From positions 1-26,306 of the forward strand of contig JAEUVW010000280.1 in the NCBI GenBank assembly GCA_016786525.1: DNA of 26,306 bases. Direction: 5' to 3'. Shown piece after piece: positions 15,025-22,520 of the stretch. The stretch's first letter is position 1, and each line of letters starts with the position of its first letter. The notes beneath the pieces are model-generated. The model had not been told where the DNA came from. It made no database searches and saw nothing but the letters and a program-made list of their open reading frames with translations. Source of the stretch: Chitinophagaceae bacterium. Its GTDB lineage: Bacteria > Bacteroidota > Bacteroidia > Chitinophagales > Chitinophagaceae. The position numbers were made by a program, and so were the translations under genes.

Positions 15025-16602
15025 CTATTTGAACTGGGGGATCAGGCTGTTCACCAGTTGGGTCATTTTGTTCAGACCTTCTTCCGGCAGGTTACCTTTC
15101 TTGAATTCTGCCAGTACATCGGGCAGTTTCAGTTCCATTTCGCGCATAAAGGCTTCTTCAAACGCTTTTACTTTTTTCACCGGTACTTCGCGGATCAGGT
15201 TGTTGGTACCGATGTAGATCATCGCCACTTGTTTCTCCACGCTGTACGGAGAGAACTGAGGTTGTTTCAGGATCTCCAGGTTACGGGCACCTTTATCGAT
15301 TACGTTTTTCGTAGCGGCATCGAGGTCTCCACCGAATTTGGAGAAGGCTTCCATTTCGCGGAACAGGGCCTGGTCCAGTTTCAGGGTACCGGATACTTTC
15401 TTCATGGATTTGATCTGCGCGTTACCACCCACACGGCTTACGGAGATACCTACGTTGATGGCCGGACGGATACCGGACAGGAACAGGTTGGACTCCAGGA
15501 AGATCTGCCCGTCGGTGATGGAGATCACGTTCGTAGGGATGTAAGCAGACACGTCACCGGCTTGTGTTTCGATGATCGGCAGAGCCGTCAGGGATCCACC
15601 ACCTTTTACTTTATTTTTCAGGCTCTCGGGGAGGTCGTTCATGGTTTTAGCGATCTCATCATTGTTGATCACTTTCGCAGAACGCTCCAGCAAACGGCTA
15701 TGCAGGTAGAATACGTCACCAGGGTACGCTTCACGTCCCGGAGGGCGGCGCAGCAGCAGGGATACCTCGCGGTAAGCCACGGCTTGCTTGGACAGGTCAT
15801 CATAGATCACCAGGGCAGGACGGCCTGTATCGCGGAAGTATTCACCGATGGCAGCACCGGCAAATGGTGCGTAGAACTGCAGCGGGGCAGGGTCAGAAGC
15901 AGAAGCCAGTACCACGGTAGTGTAAGGCATGGCGCCGTTTTCTTCCAGTGTTTTCAGTACGCCCGCGATGGTAGAGGCTTTCTGACCGATCGCTACGTAG
16001 ATACAATAAACAGGCTTGCCTGCGGCGTAAAATTCTTTCTGGTTGATGATGGTATCGATACAGATCGCTGTTTTACCGGTTTGGCGGTCACCGATCACCA
16101 GCTCACGCTGTCCGCGGCCGATGGGGATCATCGCATCGATCGCTTTGATACCGGTTTGCAGGGGTTCTTTTACGGGTTCGCGGAACAGTACGCCCGGTGC
16201 TTTACGCTCCAGGGGCATTTCGAACAGTTCGCCGCTCAAAGGACCTTTACCGTCGATAGGCTCACCCAGTGTATTCACCACGCGGCCCAGCATGCTCTCG
16301 CCTACTTTGATAGAGGCGATCAGGCCGGTACGGGTCACTTTGCTGCCTTCTTTAATACCGGCGCTCTCACCCATCAATACCACACCCACGTTGTCTTCTT
16401 CAAGGTTCAGGGCGATAGCACGCACACCGTTTTCAAATTCAACGAGTTCACCCTGGCGTACGCTGTTCAGACCATATACCAGCGCGATACCATCCCCTAC
16501 TTGCAGTACGGTACCTATTTCTTCGAGGTTTGCAGAAGCGTTAAAGTTGCTGAGCTGCTGGCGCAGTATCGCCGATATTTCGTCGGGTTTTATATCAACC
16601 AT
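15025..16602 (-). CDS. atpA: F0F1 ATP synthase subunit alpha
   Basis: Alpha subunit of the F1 head, which forms the alpha3-beta3 hexamer and carries the non-catalytic nucleotide sites; cytoplasmic face of the inner membrane. At 525 residues it has the full family length. Visible features are the N-terminal beta-barrel region (about 25-95), the P-loop GDRQTGKT at 171-178, the PGREAYPGDVFYLHSRLLERS block of the nucleotide-binding domain, and GISVSRVGGNAQ, whose arginine is the residue that reaches into the beta-subunit catalytic site. It starts at an ATG 61 bases after atpH, without a clear Shine-Dalgarno. It is the last gene of the cluster here, and atpG, its common downstream neighbour, is absent. 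Confidence 0.97.
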   Translation of the reverse strand: MVDIKPDEISAILRQQLSNFNASANLEEIGTVLQVGDGIALVYGLNSVRQGELVEFENGVRAIALNLEEDNVGVVLMGESAGIKEGSKVTRTGLIASIKVGESMLGRVVNTLGEPIDGKGPLSGELFEMPLERKAPGVLFREPVKEPLQTGIKAIDAMIPIGRGQRELVIGDRQTGKTAICIDTIINQKEFYAAGKPVYCIYVAIGQKASTIAGVLKTLEENGAMPYTTVVLASASDPAPLQFYAPFAGAAIGEYFRDTGRPALVIYDDLSKQAVAYREVSLLLRRPPGREAYPGDVFYLHSRLLERSAKVINNDEIAKTMNDLPESLKNKVKGGGSLTALPIIETQAGDVSAYIPTNVISITDGQIFLESNLFLSGIRPAINVGISVSRVGGNAQIKSMKKVSGTLKLDQALFREMEAFSKFGGDLDAATKNVIDKGARNLEILKQPQFSPYSVEKQVAMIYIGTNNLIREVPVKKVKAFEEAFMREMELKLPDVLAEFKKGNLPEEGLNKMTQLVNSLIPQFK

Positions 16603-16663
16603 TTTGTATAGAGATTAAAAAATGTAAAACTAAGGTTCTTGTGTTTAAAATTTTATGTTGGAC

Positions 16664-17224
16664 CTAGAACCGGGAAACGTACAGGTTCTTTGTAAACTGT
16701 TTCTTGATATCGTTCAGGTCGCGCTGGATGCTGGCATCCAGCTGACGGTCGCCCATATCGAGTATAAAGCCTCCCAGCAGGGCCGGGTCTACTTTGGTTT
16801 CGAACTCTACGCTGTCGCCGGTGTAGGCTGCTTTCAGTTTGCTTTTCAGCGTATCGATCACAGTACTGTCTACCGGGGAGGCTGTTGTCAGCCTGACCAT
16901 TCTTATCTTTTTGCTTTCGCGGTATTGCTGGATATAGGACTGGGCAATCTCGTCGATGTTTTGCTCACGGCCTTTGCTGATCAGCAATTTGATAAACTGC
17001 TGTGTCAATACACCGACCTTTCCGTTCAGCACGGCATCGATAATGGCATTCTTCTTGTCGGCCTTGATCACCGGGCTGCGCATCATCAGCACAAAGTCTT
17101 TGTTTTGTTTGCTGATAGCGTCTATAAGCTGCATATCTTTCAGTGTTTCTTCAAGGCTGTTTTGTTCGGCAGCAATGTCGATCAAAGATTTGGCGTATCG
17201 TGAGGCAAGACGGGGGTTAAGCAT
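16664..17224 (-). CDS. atpH: F0F1 ATP synthase subunit delta
   Basis: Delta (OSCP-like) subunit, which ties the peripheral stalk made by subunit b to the top of the alpha/beta hexamer. It has 186 residues, the usual length. The helical N-terminal domain starts NPRLASRYAKSLIDIAAEQ. The C-terminal domain has the family signature VDPALLGGFILDMGDRQLD at about residues 145-163. The start is an ATG, and the gene lies 50 bases after atpF and 61 bases before atpA in one transcription unit. Delta subunits are variable in sequence, but the position between b and alpha supports the call. Confidence 0.94.
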   Translation of the reverse strand: MLNPRLASRYAKSLIDIAAEQNSLEETLKDMQLIDAISKQNKDFVLMMRSPVIKADKKNAIIDAVLNGKVGVLTQQFIKLLISKGREQNIDEIAQSYIQQYRESKKIRMVRLTTASPVDSTVIDTLKSKLKAAYTGDSVEFETKVDPALLGGFILDMGDRQLDASIQRDLNDIKKQFTKNLYVSRF

Positions 17225-17274
17225 ACTAAATGAGGCAATTTGAAAATGAGTTAATTCGGCAATACAGTCAGGGC

Positions 17275-17769
17275 TTAGTTCAGCGTTACTTCTTCAGCCA
17301 GTTTTTTGGCGTAGCTGCTTTGTTCTGCGTCGCTGGCCAGGTTTTTGCGCAGTACTTTCTCCGCAACCTGCAATGCCAGTGTCGCCACTTCATTTTTTAC
17401 TTCGGTCATAGCCGCCATCTTCAGGTGATCGATCTGCACACGGGCATCAGAGATAATCTTTGACGCTTCGTTTTTGGCCTGCTCTTTTGCTTCGTTGACG
17501 ATCTTGTCTTTCAGCTCTTTCGCTTCTTTCAGCATCTGCGTCCTTTCTTCACGCGCTTCAGCCATTACTTTCTGGTTTTCAGCCTGCATGGTTGCCATTT
17601 CTTTCTTTACGCGCTCTGCTGAGGCGATAGAATCGGCAATACCTTTTTCACGCTCGCTGAGGGAAGACAGGATGGGCTTCCAGGCAAATTTTTTCAGGAT
17701 CAGGAAAACAATCACAAAAGCGAGGAGGGTCCAGGCAAATAATCCTAAATCGGGGGTAAGCAATTCCAT
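17275..17769 (-). CDS. atpF: F0F1 ATP synthase subunit b
   Basis: Subunit b of the peripheral stalk, 164 residues. One N-terminal membrane helix (about residues 8-27, LGLFAWTLLAFVIVFLILKK) is followed by FAWKPILSSLSERE, the conserved entry to the stalk, and then a long charged coiled coil (about 40-140) rich in Ala, Glu and Lys. The C-terminus would contact the delta subunit. One b gene is present and no b-prime gene, so a homodimer is expected. It is separated from atpE by 141 bases containing strong hairpins, the largest gap in the cluster. Confidence 0.95.
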   Translation of the reverse strand: MELLTPDLGLFAWTLLAFVIVFLILKKFAWKPILSSLSEREKGIADSIASAERVKKEMATMQAENQKVMAEAREERTQMLKEAKELKDKIVNEAKEQAKNEASKIISDARVQIDHLKMAAMTEVKNEVATLALQVAEKVLRKNLASDAEQSSYAKKLAEEVTLN

Positions 17770-17815
17770 AAAACTGAATTCTTTTGGGGGTAATGATTTT
17801 GGTTTCTATAATGGC

Positions 17816-17888
17816 CCGGTAAGGTTTACCGGTAAAAAATTTCTTTGTAAAGAACTGCATCCTCTGCCCTTTGCGTCAGATGCAGTTC
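17816..17888 (-). promoter_or_regulatory. Two hairpins between atpE and atpF
   Basis: On the minus strand, 22 bases after the atpE stop, a perfect 9-bp stem forms between 17880-17888 and 17852-17860 (GAACTGCAT with its complement; 19-nt loop). It is followed by a U-rich stretch with AAATTTTTT, and then by a second stem, CCGGTAA-GGT-TTACCGG (17816-17832). This could be a partial terminator or an RNA-stabilising element that raises atpE yield over the genes behind it. Confidence 0.5.
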
Positions 17889-17910
17889 AATGTTGTCTCC
17901 TGCGGGTGTA

Positions 17911-18156
17911 TTATTTCAATACAGCCAGCAGACCAGCGATAACGCCGAACAGCGCAACACCCTCAACGAAGGCAGCTGTAAGGATCATTGCAGAACGGAT
18001 GTCACCGGCAGCTTCAGGCTGGCGAGCGATAGACTCAACAGCACCTTTACCGATCTGACCGATACCAACACCGGCAGCCAAAGCAGCGATACCAGCACCT
18101 ACAGCGCCCAGTCCTGCGGCGCTACCATCTAACATGATTGTGTTTAAGATAGACAT
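17911..18156 (-). CDS. atpE: F0F1 ATP synthase subunit c
   Basis: Subunit c, the proteolipid of the rotor ring, 81 residues forming a helical hairpin. Helix 1 is the glycine- and alanine-rich GLGAVGAGIAALAAGVGIGQIG, the polar loop is ARQPEA, and helix 2 carries the ion-binding carboxylate E65 in AAFVEGVALFGV. The Na+ type signature (a Gln in helix 1 nine residues before the ES pair, and Ser/Thr after the helix 2 glutamate) is not present: those positions are Ile and Gly66. Proton coupling is therefore the likelier reading. The start is an ATG 23 bases after atpB. Confidence 0.95.
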   Translation of the reverse strand: MSILNTIMLDGSAAGLGAVGAGIAALAAGVGIGQIGKGAVESIARQPEAAGDIRSAMILTAAFVEGVALFGVIAGLLAVLK

Positions 18157-18179
18157 ATATATAAGGGGATTTAAAAAAA

Positions 18180-19364
18180 CTAAAGAATGATTTCGTTTTC
18201 AGAAGTATGGTAATGTTGTCCGTCGTCGTGGCCGTGGCCTTCATCTACCGCCTGGCCGATGAATACGGCTGTCAGCGTGGTGAAGATAAACGCCTGGATG
18301 GCACCCACCAGCAGCTCCAGGCAGAACATAAAGATCGAGAAGCCTACAGATACCGGAGCAAAACCCCAACCTGCCACCGGAGACATGGCGCCGAAGATAA
18401 AGATCATACACACAATGCTCAGGATGATGATGTGACCCGCCAGGATGTTCGCAAAAAGACGGATCGTGAGGGCTACGGGTTTGATGAACAGGGAAATGAT
18501 CTCGATCGGAACCAGCAGCAGTTTGATACCGAAGGGAACGCCCGGAGGGTTCAGCAAGTGACCCCAGAAGTGACCGTTGGCACGAACGACCATCACAATA
18601 AAGGTGATCAGCGCCAGGCAGGCGGTAACAGCAATGTTACCGGTAAAGTTAGCCCCACCGGGGATCAGGCCCAGCAGGTTGTTGATCCAGATAAAGAAAA
18701 AGAAGGTGAGCAGCAAAGGCATAAAGCGGTCTGCTTTGTAACCCAGGTTCGGAACAGCTACTTCGTCGCGTACAAAAGTGATCACAGGTTCAATAGCATT
18801 CTGGAAACCGGTAGGTGCCTGTGTACCGCGTTGTTTGTATTTTTTGGCTACACCCAGCATGATCCACAGCAGCAGTATGACAGAGATCAGCATAGACACC
18901 ACATTCTTGGTCATGGAGAAATCGTACACGGGCGAACCGTCCACGGTTACAATAGAACCATTCTTGATTTTTTCAACCGCCACAGGGTCCATACCGGAAG
19001 CGATCAGGCCTTCTTTATAATGCTCGTCTACCAGGATGTACTGGCCGTCTACGACCTCGCGGTGTCCTTCATGGCCAAAGCGGGAAGAAGAAAAAACAGA
19101 CAGGCCGTTTACAGGGCTGTACAGGATAACGGGCAATGGCGCCGTGATGTGGGTATGACCAATGGTCATGAAATGCCACTCATGAGCATCGCCTACGTGA
19201 TCGAAAATTATTTTCTTGATATTCAGGGATTCTTTTGCCTCTTCGCCCTCGTGTACTTCATGGGCAGCCTCTGCAGGGGCAGTATGTTCTTCCTGTGCCA
19301 CAGCGTTAAACGATGCTACAAAAAGCGTAAAAACCAATACCAATAAGGAAAACAGACGATTCAT
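18180..19364 (-). CDS. atpB: F0F1 ATP synthase subunit a, with N-terminal extension
   Basis: Subunit a, the membrane stator that forms the proton half-channels. It has 394 residues, far longer than the ~270 of Escherichia coli, as is common in Bacteroidota. The extra N-terminus starts with a signal peptide (MNRLFSLLVLVFTLFVASFNAVAQ) followed by a His/Glu-rich region and a ~150-residue periplasmic part. Membrane helices begin near residue 155. The essential stator arginine is in VALTIRLFANILAGH, and the last helix has AIQAFIFTTLTAVFIGQA. The C-terminal tail is His/Asp-rich (GHGHDDGQHYH). A TTG 6 bases upstream is in frame, but the ATG at 19364 begins the signal peptide. No atpI-like gene precedes it. 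Confidence 0.95.
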   Translation of the reverse strand: MNRLFSLLVLVFTLFVASFNAVAQEEHTAPAEAAHEVHEGEEAKESLNIKKIIFDHVGDAHEWHFMTIGHTHITAPLPVILYSPVNGLSVFSSSRFGHEGHREVVDGQYILVDEHYKEGLIASGMDPVAVEKIKNGSIVTVDGSPVYDFSMTKNVVSMLISVILLLWIMLGVAKKYKQRGTQAPTGFQNAIEPVITFVRDEVAVPNLGYKADRFMPLLLTFFFFIWINNLLGLIPGGANFTGNIAVTACLALITFIVMVVRANGHFWGHLLNPPGVPFGIKLLLVPIEIISLFIKPVALTIRLFANILAGHIIILSIVCMIFIFGAMSPVAGWGFAPVSVGFSIFMFCLELLVGAIQAFIFTTLTAVFIGQAVDEGHGHDDGQHYHTSENEIIL

Positions 19365-19392
19365 AAGCAATAAAATGACCCTAAATTTTGCG

Positions 19393-19400
19393 CAAAGATA
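19393..19400 (-). promoter_or_regulatory. -7 promoter element of the atp operon
   Basis: TATCTTTG on the minus strand matches TAnnTTTG fully, 28 bases before the atpB ATG. A TTTTTG lies upstream with a 15-base spacer, slightly short for a -33 element. Confidence 0.55.
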
Positions 19401-19540
19401 CTTGTTTTAACATCACAAAAAGCAGGCATCTACATTTTTTTTCAACATACGGGTAACATTCTGGCTTTTGACGGTTTTTTGACGGTACACCGCCATAAAA
19501 TATGCTTTATCAGCATCAAAAAGCACCAAATAAACCAAGA

Positions 19541-19567
19541 CCTATAAGGTTTTAGAAACCTTATAGG
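19541..19567. repeat. Palindromic repeat CCTATAAGGTTT, copy B
   Basis: CCTATAAGGTTT (19541-19552), loop TAG and AAACCTTATAGG (19556-19567) form a perfect 12-bp stem, identical in its arms to the core of copy A at 14928-14958. It lies in the 271-base gap between the porP-like gene and atpB. Confidence 0.75.
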
Positions 19568-19574
19568 CTGAGCC

Positions 19575-19612
19575 AAAGCAAAAAGAGGCTGCCTGAACAC
19601 AGGCAGCCTCTT
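19575..19612 (-). terminator. Rho-independent terminator of the porP-like gene
   Basis: AAGAGGCTGCCTG (19583-19595), a 4-nt loop and CAGGCAGCCTCTT (19600-19612) form a perfect 13-bp stem. On the minus strand it is followed by TTTGCTTT. It lies 23 bases beyond the stop of the porP-like gene and separates that gene from the atp operon. Confidence 0.85.
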
Positions 19613-19635
19613 CAAAATCAATATGATCAGTCCGC

Positions 19636-20673
19636 TTAAAACTTCGGACACGCAGTCACAAACCTTTGTGTAGGATCGGCCCTGTTGATGGCCCCGTTGA
19701 AGATCAGGGAGAACTCGAGCGCTCCGTTTCCGTTTGTAGCCGGAGAGAAACCGGACAGGTTGGCATCGTAGCTGACACCCAGCTGTGCTTTAGCCCACTC
19801 AAATCCTACGTAAGGGATAACGGCGTCACCGTAGCGATACCATCCGCCCAGGTAAAAAATAGATGCTTTTGAATATTCTTTATCATAACCGGGGTTCAGT
19901 ACAAAACCAACGGCACCACCTGCCATGATGGAGGTATTGGGGCCTTGTGACTGGAACAATGCACTGGCGTACAATACAGAACGTTCGTTCATGTCAAACT
20001 GGGTACCGGCATAGGCAGCAGTCCTGCGGTACAGTTTGTGCTTACCGCCCAGGAAGGTTTCTACAGGGCGTGTCAGGTGGTACATAGAAGCGCCTCCGAA
20101 TACAGTAGCGTGCTCACTTACCCTTCCGCTATAGATCACACCCAATGCGAAATCGGGGTAAGTCAGGTCCTTGTTGTTCAGGTTATCGTTGGTCGTCAGG
20201 GAGAAAGACTGTGTGCTGATATTGTACATATCTTCAAAAGTCAGTTTATCCTGCTGTATGCTTTTTTGTACCAGGCTGGCTTGAAGACCAAAAGACAATG
20301 TATGCTGCTTGTCTACGCCAAAAGCCTTGTGGTATGCACCGGACAGGCCCAGGGTAACGTTTTGCAGCGCACCGGAGCCGGCCCTGTCAAAGAGGCCCAG
20401 CACTCCGAAACCCAGGTAATCGCCATTGGCAAACTGGCCGCGCATAGAGGCCATATCGTAAGATACTGTTGCAGTGGTATAAGGCGCATTATTTACAGCT
20501 CCCCATTGGGTACGGTAGTTGCCGGCCAGCCTGAAATCAGACTGCGTCAAGCCCGTAAGACCCGGATTCAGGGTCATGGGAGAAGTAAAATACTGCGAAA
20601 AATGCACATCCTGTGCCTCCGAAGTATGTGTAAGTGCTAAAAATGCACCCAAACAGAATAATACTTTTTTCAT
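19636..20673 (-). CDS. PorP/SprF family type IX secretion outer-membrane protein
   Basis: Outer-membrane beta-barrel of the PorP/SprF family, 345 residues, a Bacteroidota-specific group tied to type IX secretion and gliding motility. The signal peptide MKKVLFCLGAFLALTHTSEAQ is followed by the family opening DVHFSQYFTSPMTLNPGLTG, then alternating amphipathic strands, and the protein ends in CPKF, a usual PorP-family ending. Many genomes carry several paralogues, often next to large adhesin genes with gliding-motility C-termini. Here no such partner is adjacent, so its cargo is unknown. It has its own promoter and terminator and is therefore likely monocistronic. Confidence 0.88.
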   Translation of the reverse strand: MKKVLFCLGAFLALTHTSEAQDVHFSQYFTSPMTLNPGLTGLTQSDFRLAGNYRTQWGAVNNAPYTTATVSYDMASMRGQFANGDYLGFGVLGLFDRAGSGALQNVTLGLSGAYHKAFGVDKQHTLSFGLQASLVQKSIQQDKLTFEDMYNISTQSFSLTTNDNLNNKDLTYPDFALGVIYSGRVSEHATVFGGASMYHLTRPVETFLGGKHKLYRRTAAYAGTQFDMNERSVLYASALFQSQGPNTSIMAGGAVGFVLNPGYDKEYSKASIFYLGGWYRYGDAVIPYVGFEWAKAQLGVSYDANLSGFSPATNGNGALEFSLIFNGAINRADPTQRFVTACPKF

Positions 20674-20727
20674 CTTGTTTTGGGGGTTTATATTGCTGCT
20701 GTTATTACTTTATTAATCTATTGCTGG

Positions 20728-20760
20728 GCAAGATAGACAATTAAATACTTTTTCACAAAA
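20728..20760 (-). promoter_or_regulatory. Predicted promoter of the porP-like gene
   Basis: On the minus strand TTTTG (20756-20760), a 20-base spacer and TATCTTGC (20728-20735) fit the Bacteroidota promoter arrangement with a degenerate -7 box, about 55 bases before the ATG. Confidence 0.5.
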
Positions 20761-20776
20761 CATTTGGAGTATTTTT

Positions 20777-21502
20777 TTAACAATCTTTCAACCCCAGTAC
20801 ATCACTCATTTTAAAGATACCTTGCCTGCCTTTTAAAAATTCGGCGGCCACCACTGCTCCCAGGGCAAAACCGTCCCTGTTGTGCGCCGTATGGATCAGT
20901 TCGATATCATCAATAGAGGAATGATACTTTACCCAATGCGTTCCGGGCACCTCGCCGCTGCGGTGCGCTTTGATAGACAGTTCGTCAGGGGTATTTGGTT
21001 GGGTATCAGTCCATTTTTTTTTCCGGTCCAGGTTGGCCAGTATTTTTTCAGCAATGGAGATGGCCGTGCCGCTGGGGGCATCTTTTTTGTGTATATGATG
21101 TGCCTCTTCGAGCGTTACCTCATACTCGGGATAGGCATTCATCATGCGGGCCAGTATGGCATTGACGGCAAAAAACACGTTGACGCCGATGCTGAAATTG
21201 GAGGCCTGCAGGAAGGCGGTGTGCTGGGCCAGGCAAAGCGCTTCGGCCTCCGGCAGTTGCGCGTTCCAGCCTGTCGTACCACAGACGACCGGCACCCCGG
21301 CAGACAGGCAGCGGGACACGTTGCCGAAGGCTGACTCCGGGCTGCTGAATTCGATGACAACATCAGTACCGGAAAGCATGTCCGGGTTCAGCTCGTCCTG
21401 GTTGGACCTGCCGGTGCGCAGGGTGATCTCGTGTCCCCGCTCCAGGGCGATGCGCTCAATGGCCTTACCCATTTTTCCATAGCCGGCGAGTGCTATTTTC
21501 AT
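20777..21502 (-). CDS. dapB: 4-hydroxy-tetrahydrodipicolinate reductase
   Basis: DapB reduces 4-hydroxy-tetrahydrodipicolinate with NAD(P)H in the cytoplasm, on the pathway to meso-diaminopimelate (cell wall) and lysine. At 241 residues it is slightly shorter than the Escherichia coli enzyme (273). The Rossmann nucleotide loop GYGKMG is at 7-12 and the GTTGW block at 75-79. The catalytic signature EEAHHIHKKDAPSGTA at 132-147 carries H135/H136 and K139, matching H159/H160 and K163 of the E. coli enzyme. It follows the UbiA-family gene after 123 bases containing a palindrome, so it may be the last gene of the operon or have its own promoter. dapA is not in the window. Confidence 0.95.
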   Translation of the reverse strand: MKIALAGYGKMGKAIERIALERGHEITLRTGRSNQDELNPDMLSGTDVVIEFSSPESAFGNVSRCLSAGVPVVCGTTGWNAQLPEAEALCLAQHTAFLQASNFSIGVNVFFAVNAILARMMNAYPEYEVTLEEAHHIHKKDAPSGTAISIAEKILANLDRKKKWTDTQPNTPDELSIKAHRSGEVPGTHWVKYHSSIDDIELIHTAHNRDGFALGAVVAAEFLKGRQGIFKMSDVLGLKDC

Positions 21503-21534
21503 CTGTAACTGTTTTATATTTTAATAGCCGGATG

Positions 21535-21550
21535 CCTGCCGGCCGGCAGG
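21535..21550. repeat. Perfect 16-bp palindrome upstream of dapB
   Basis: CCTGCCGGCCGGCAGG reads identically on both strands. It sits in the gap between the UbiA-family gene and dapB and resembles the palindrome at 1071-1087. Confidence 0.55.
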
Positions 21551-21625
21551 GAAACTGCGCATCATATGCATGCTCCTTGTATGGGAAAAACCGATGATGC
21601 TCTCCGTTTCATATTGCTGCCTGTA

Positions 21626-22501
21626 TTATTGAAAAATAAGTGCCGCTATCGTAAACAATGCAAAGCAGATGCTGGCAATGCTGTTGGTATTGATAAAGGC
21701 GATATTCACCTTGCTCAGGTCGTTCGGCTTTACCAGCAGGTGCTGGTACACCAGCATGGCGATATAGATCAGTGCGCCGATCCAGTATACCAGGCTGAAA
21801 TGGCCCAATATGCCTGCTGCGATCACGAGGATACCGGAGCCCATATGCAGCAGGTTAGACACCATCAGCGCATTTTTCGTGCCCAGCATCGCCGGTATGG
21901 AATACAGTTTTTGTGAGCGGTCAAAGGCTTCATCCTGCAGGGCATAGATGATATCAAAGCCGGAAACCCAGGTCAGTACCAGCAATGAAAACAGTACGGG
22001 TATCAGGTCAAAATGCCCGGATACGGACAGGTAAGCCCCGATCGGCGCCAGGCTGAGCCCCAGGCCCAGTACCAGGTGACACAGGGCTGTAAACCGTTTG
22101 GTATAACTGTAGAACAGGATGACAAAAAGGGCTACGGGGGAAAGATAAAAGCAAAGCCTGTTGATCAGGAGCGCCGACAGCATAAACAGCAGGCTGCTCA
22201 CGATCACAAACGCCAGTGCATAGCGTGGCCGGATGACACCCGCGGGGATCTCCCTGCCAGCCGTACGGGGATTCAAGGCATCGAAACGCCTGTCTATATA
22301 ACGGTTGAAGGCCATAGCCGCACTGCGCGCAAAGACCATGCACAGCAGCATGAGCAGCAACAGGCGCGGCTCAAACGGGTAATGGTCCCTGAATATGGCC
22401 AGTGCAAAGCCGATAAAGGCAAAGGGTAAGGCAAACACGGTGTGGCTGAATTTGATCAGCGACAGGTAATCGCTTACTTTCTGGGCAAAGGTCCGGTTCA
22501 T
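21626..22501 (-). CDS. UbiA-family polyprenyltransferase (menaquinone pathway type)
   Basis: Integral membrane prenyltransferase of the UbiA superfamily, 291 residues with about eight or nine helices. The two Asp-rich motifs that bind Mg2+-prenyl diphosphate are visible: NRYIDRRFD (66-74) with the following NPRTAGREIP, and DIIYALQDEAFD in the second half. The sequence style (FARSAAMAFNRYIDRRFDALNPRTA) fits the group annotated as 4-hydroxybenzoate polyprenyltransferase-like, which in bacteria without ubiquinone is thought to act in the futalosine route of menaquinone synthesis (MqnP). That assignment is inference, since no other quinone gene is nearby. An in-frame ATG at 22543 would overlap purQ, so I used the ATG at 22501, 19 bases after the purQ stop. 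Confidence 0.88.
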   Translation of the reverse strand: MNRTFAQKVSDYLSLIKFSHTVFALPFAFIGFALAIFRDHYPFEPRLLLLMLLCMVFARSAAMAFNRYIDRRFDALNPRTAGREIPAGVIRPRYALAFVIVSSLLFMLSALLINRLCFYLSPVALFVILFYSYTKRFTALCHLVLGLGLSLAPIGAYLSVSGHFDLIPVLFSLLVLTWVSGFDIIYALQDEAFDRSQKLYSIPAMLGTKNALMVSNLLHMGSGILVIAAGILGHFSLVYWIGALIYIAMLVYQHLLVKPNDLSKVNIAFINTNSIASICFALFTIAALIFQ

Positions 22502-22520
22502 TAACTGTGTCAAGGCGATA

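Noticed and set aside
14959..16611. 550-residue plus-strand open frame opposite atpA
   Set aside because: It is exactly antisense to a full-length, well conserved atpA and has no recognisable domain; a by-product of atpA codon use.
18207..19346. 379-residue plus-strand open frame opposite atpB
   Set aside because: Antisense to atpB, composition rich in Gln/Asp/His as expected from reversed membrane-helix codons, and no domain.
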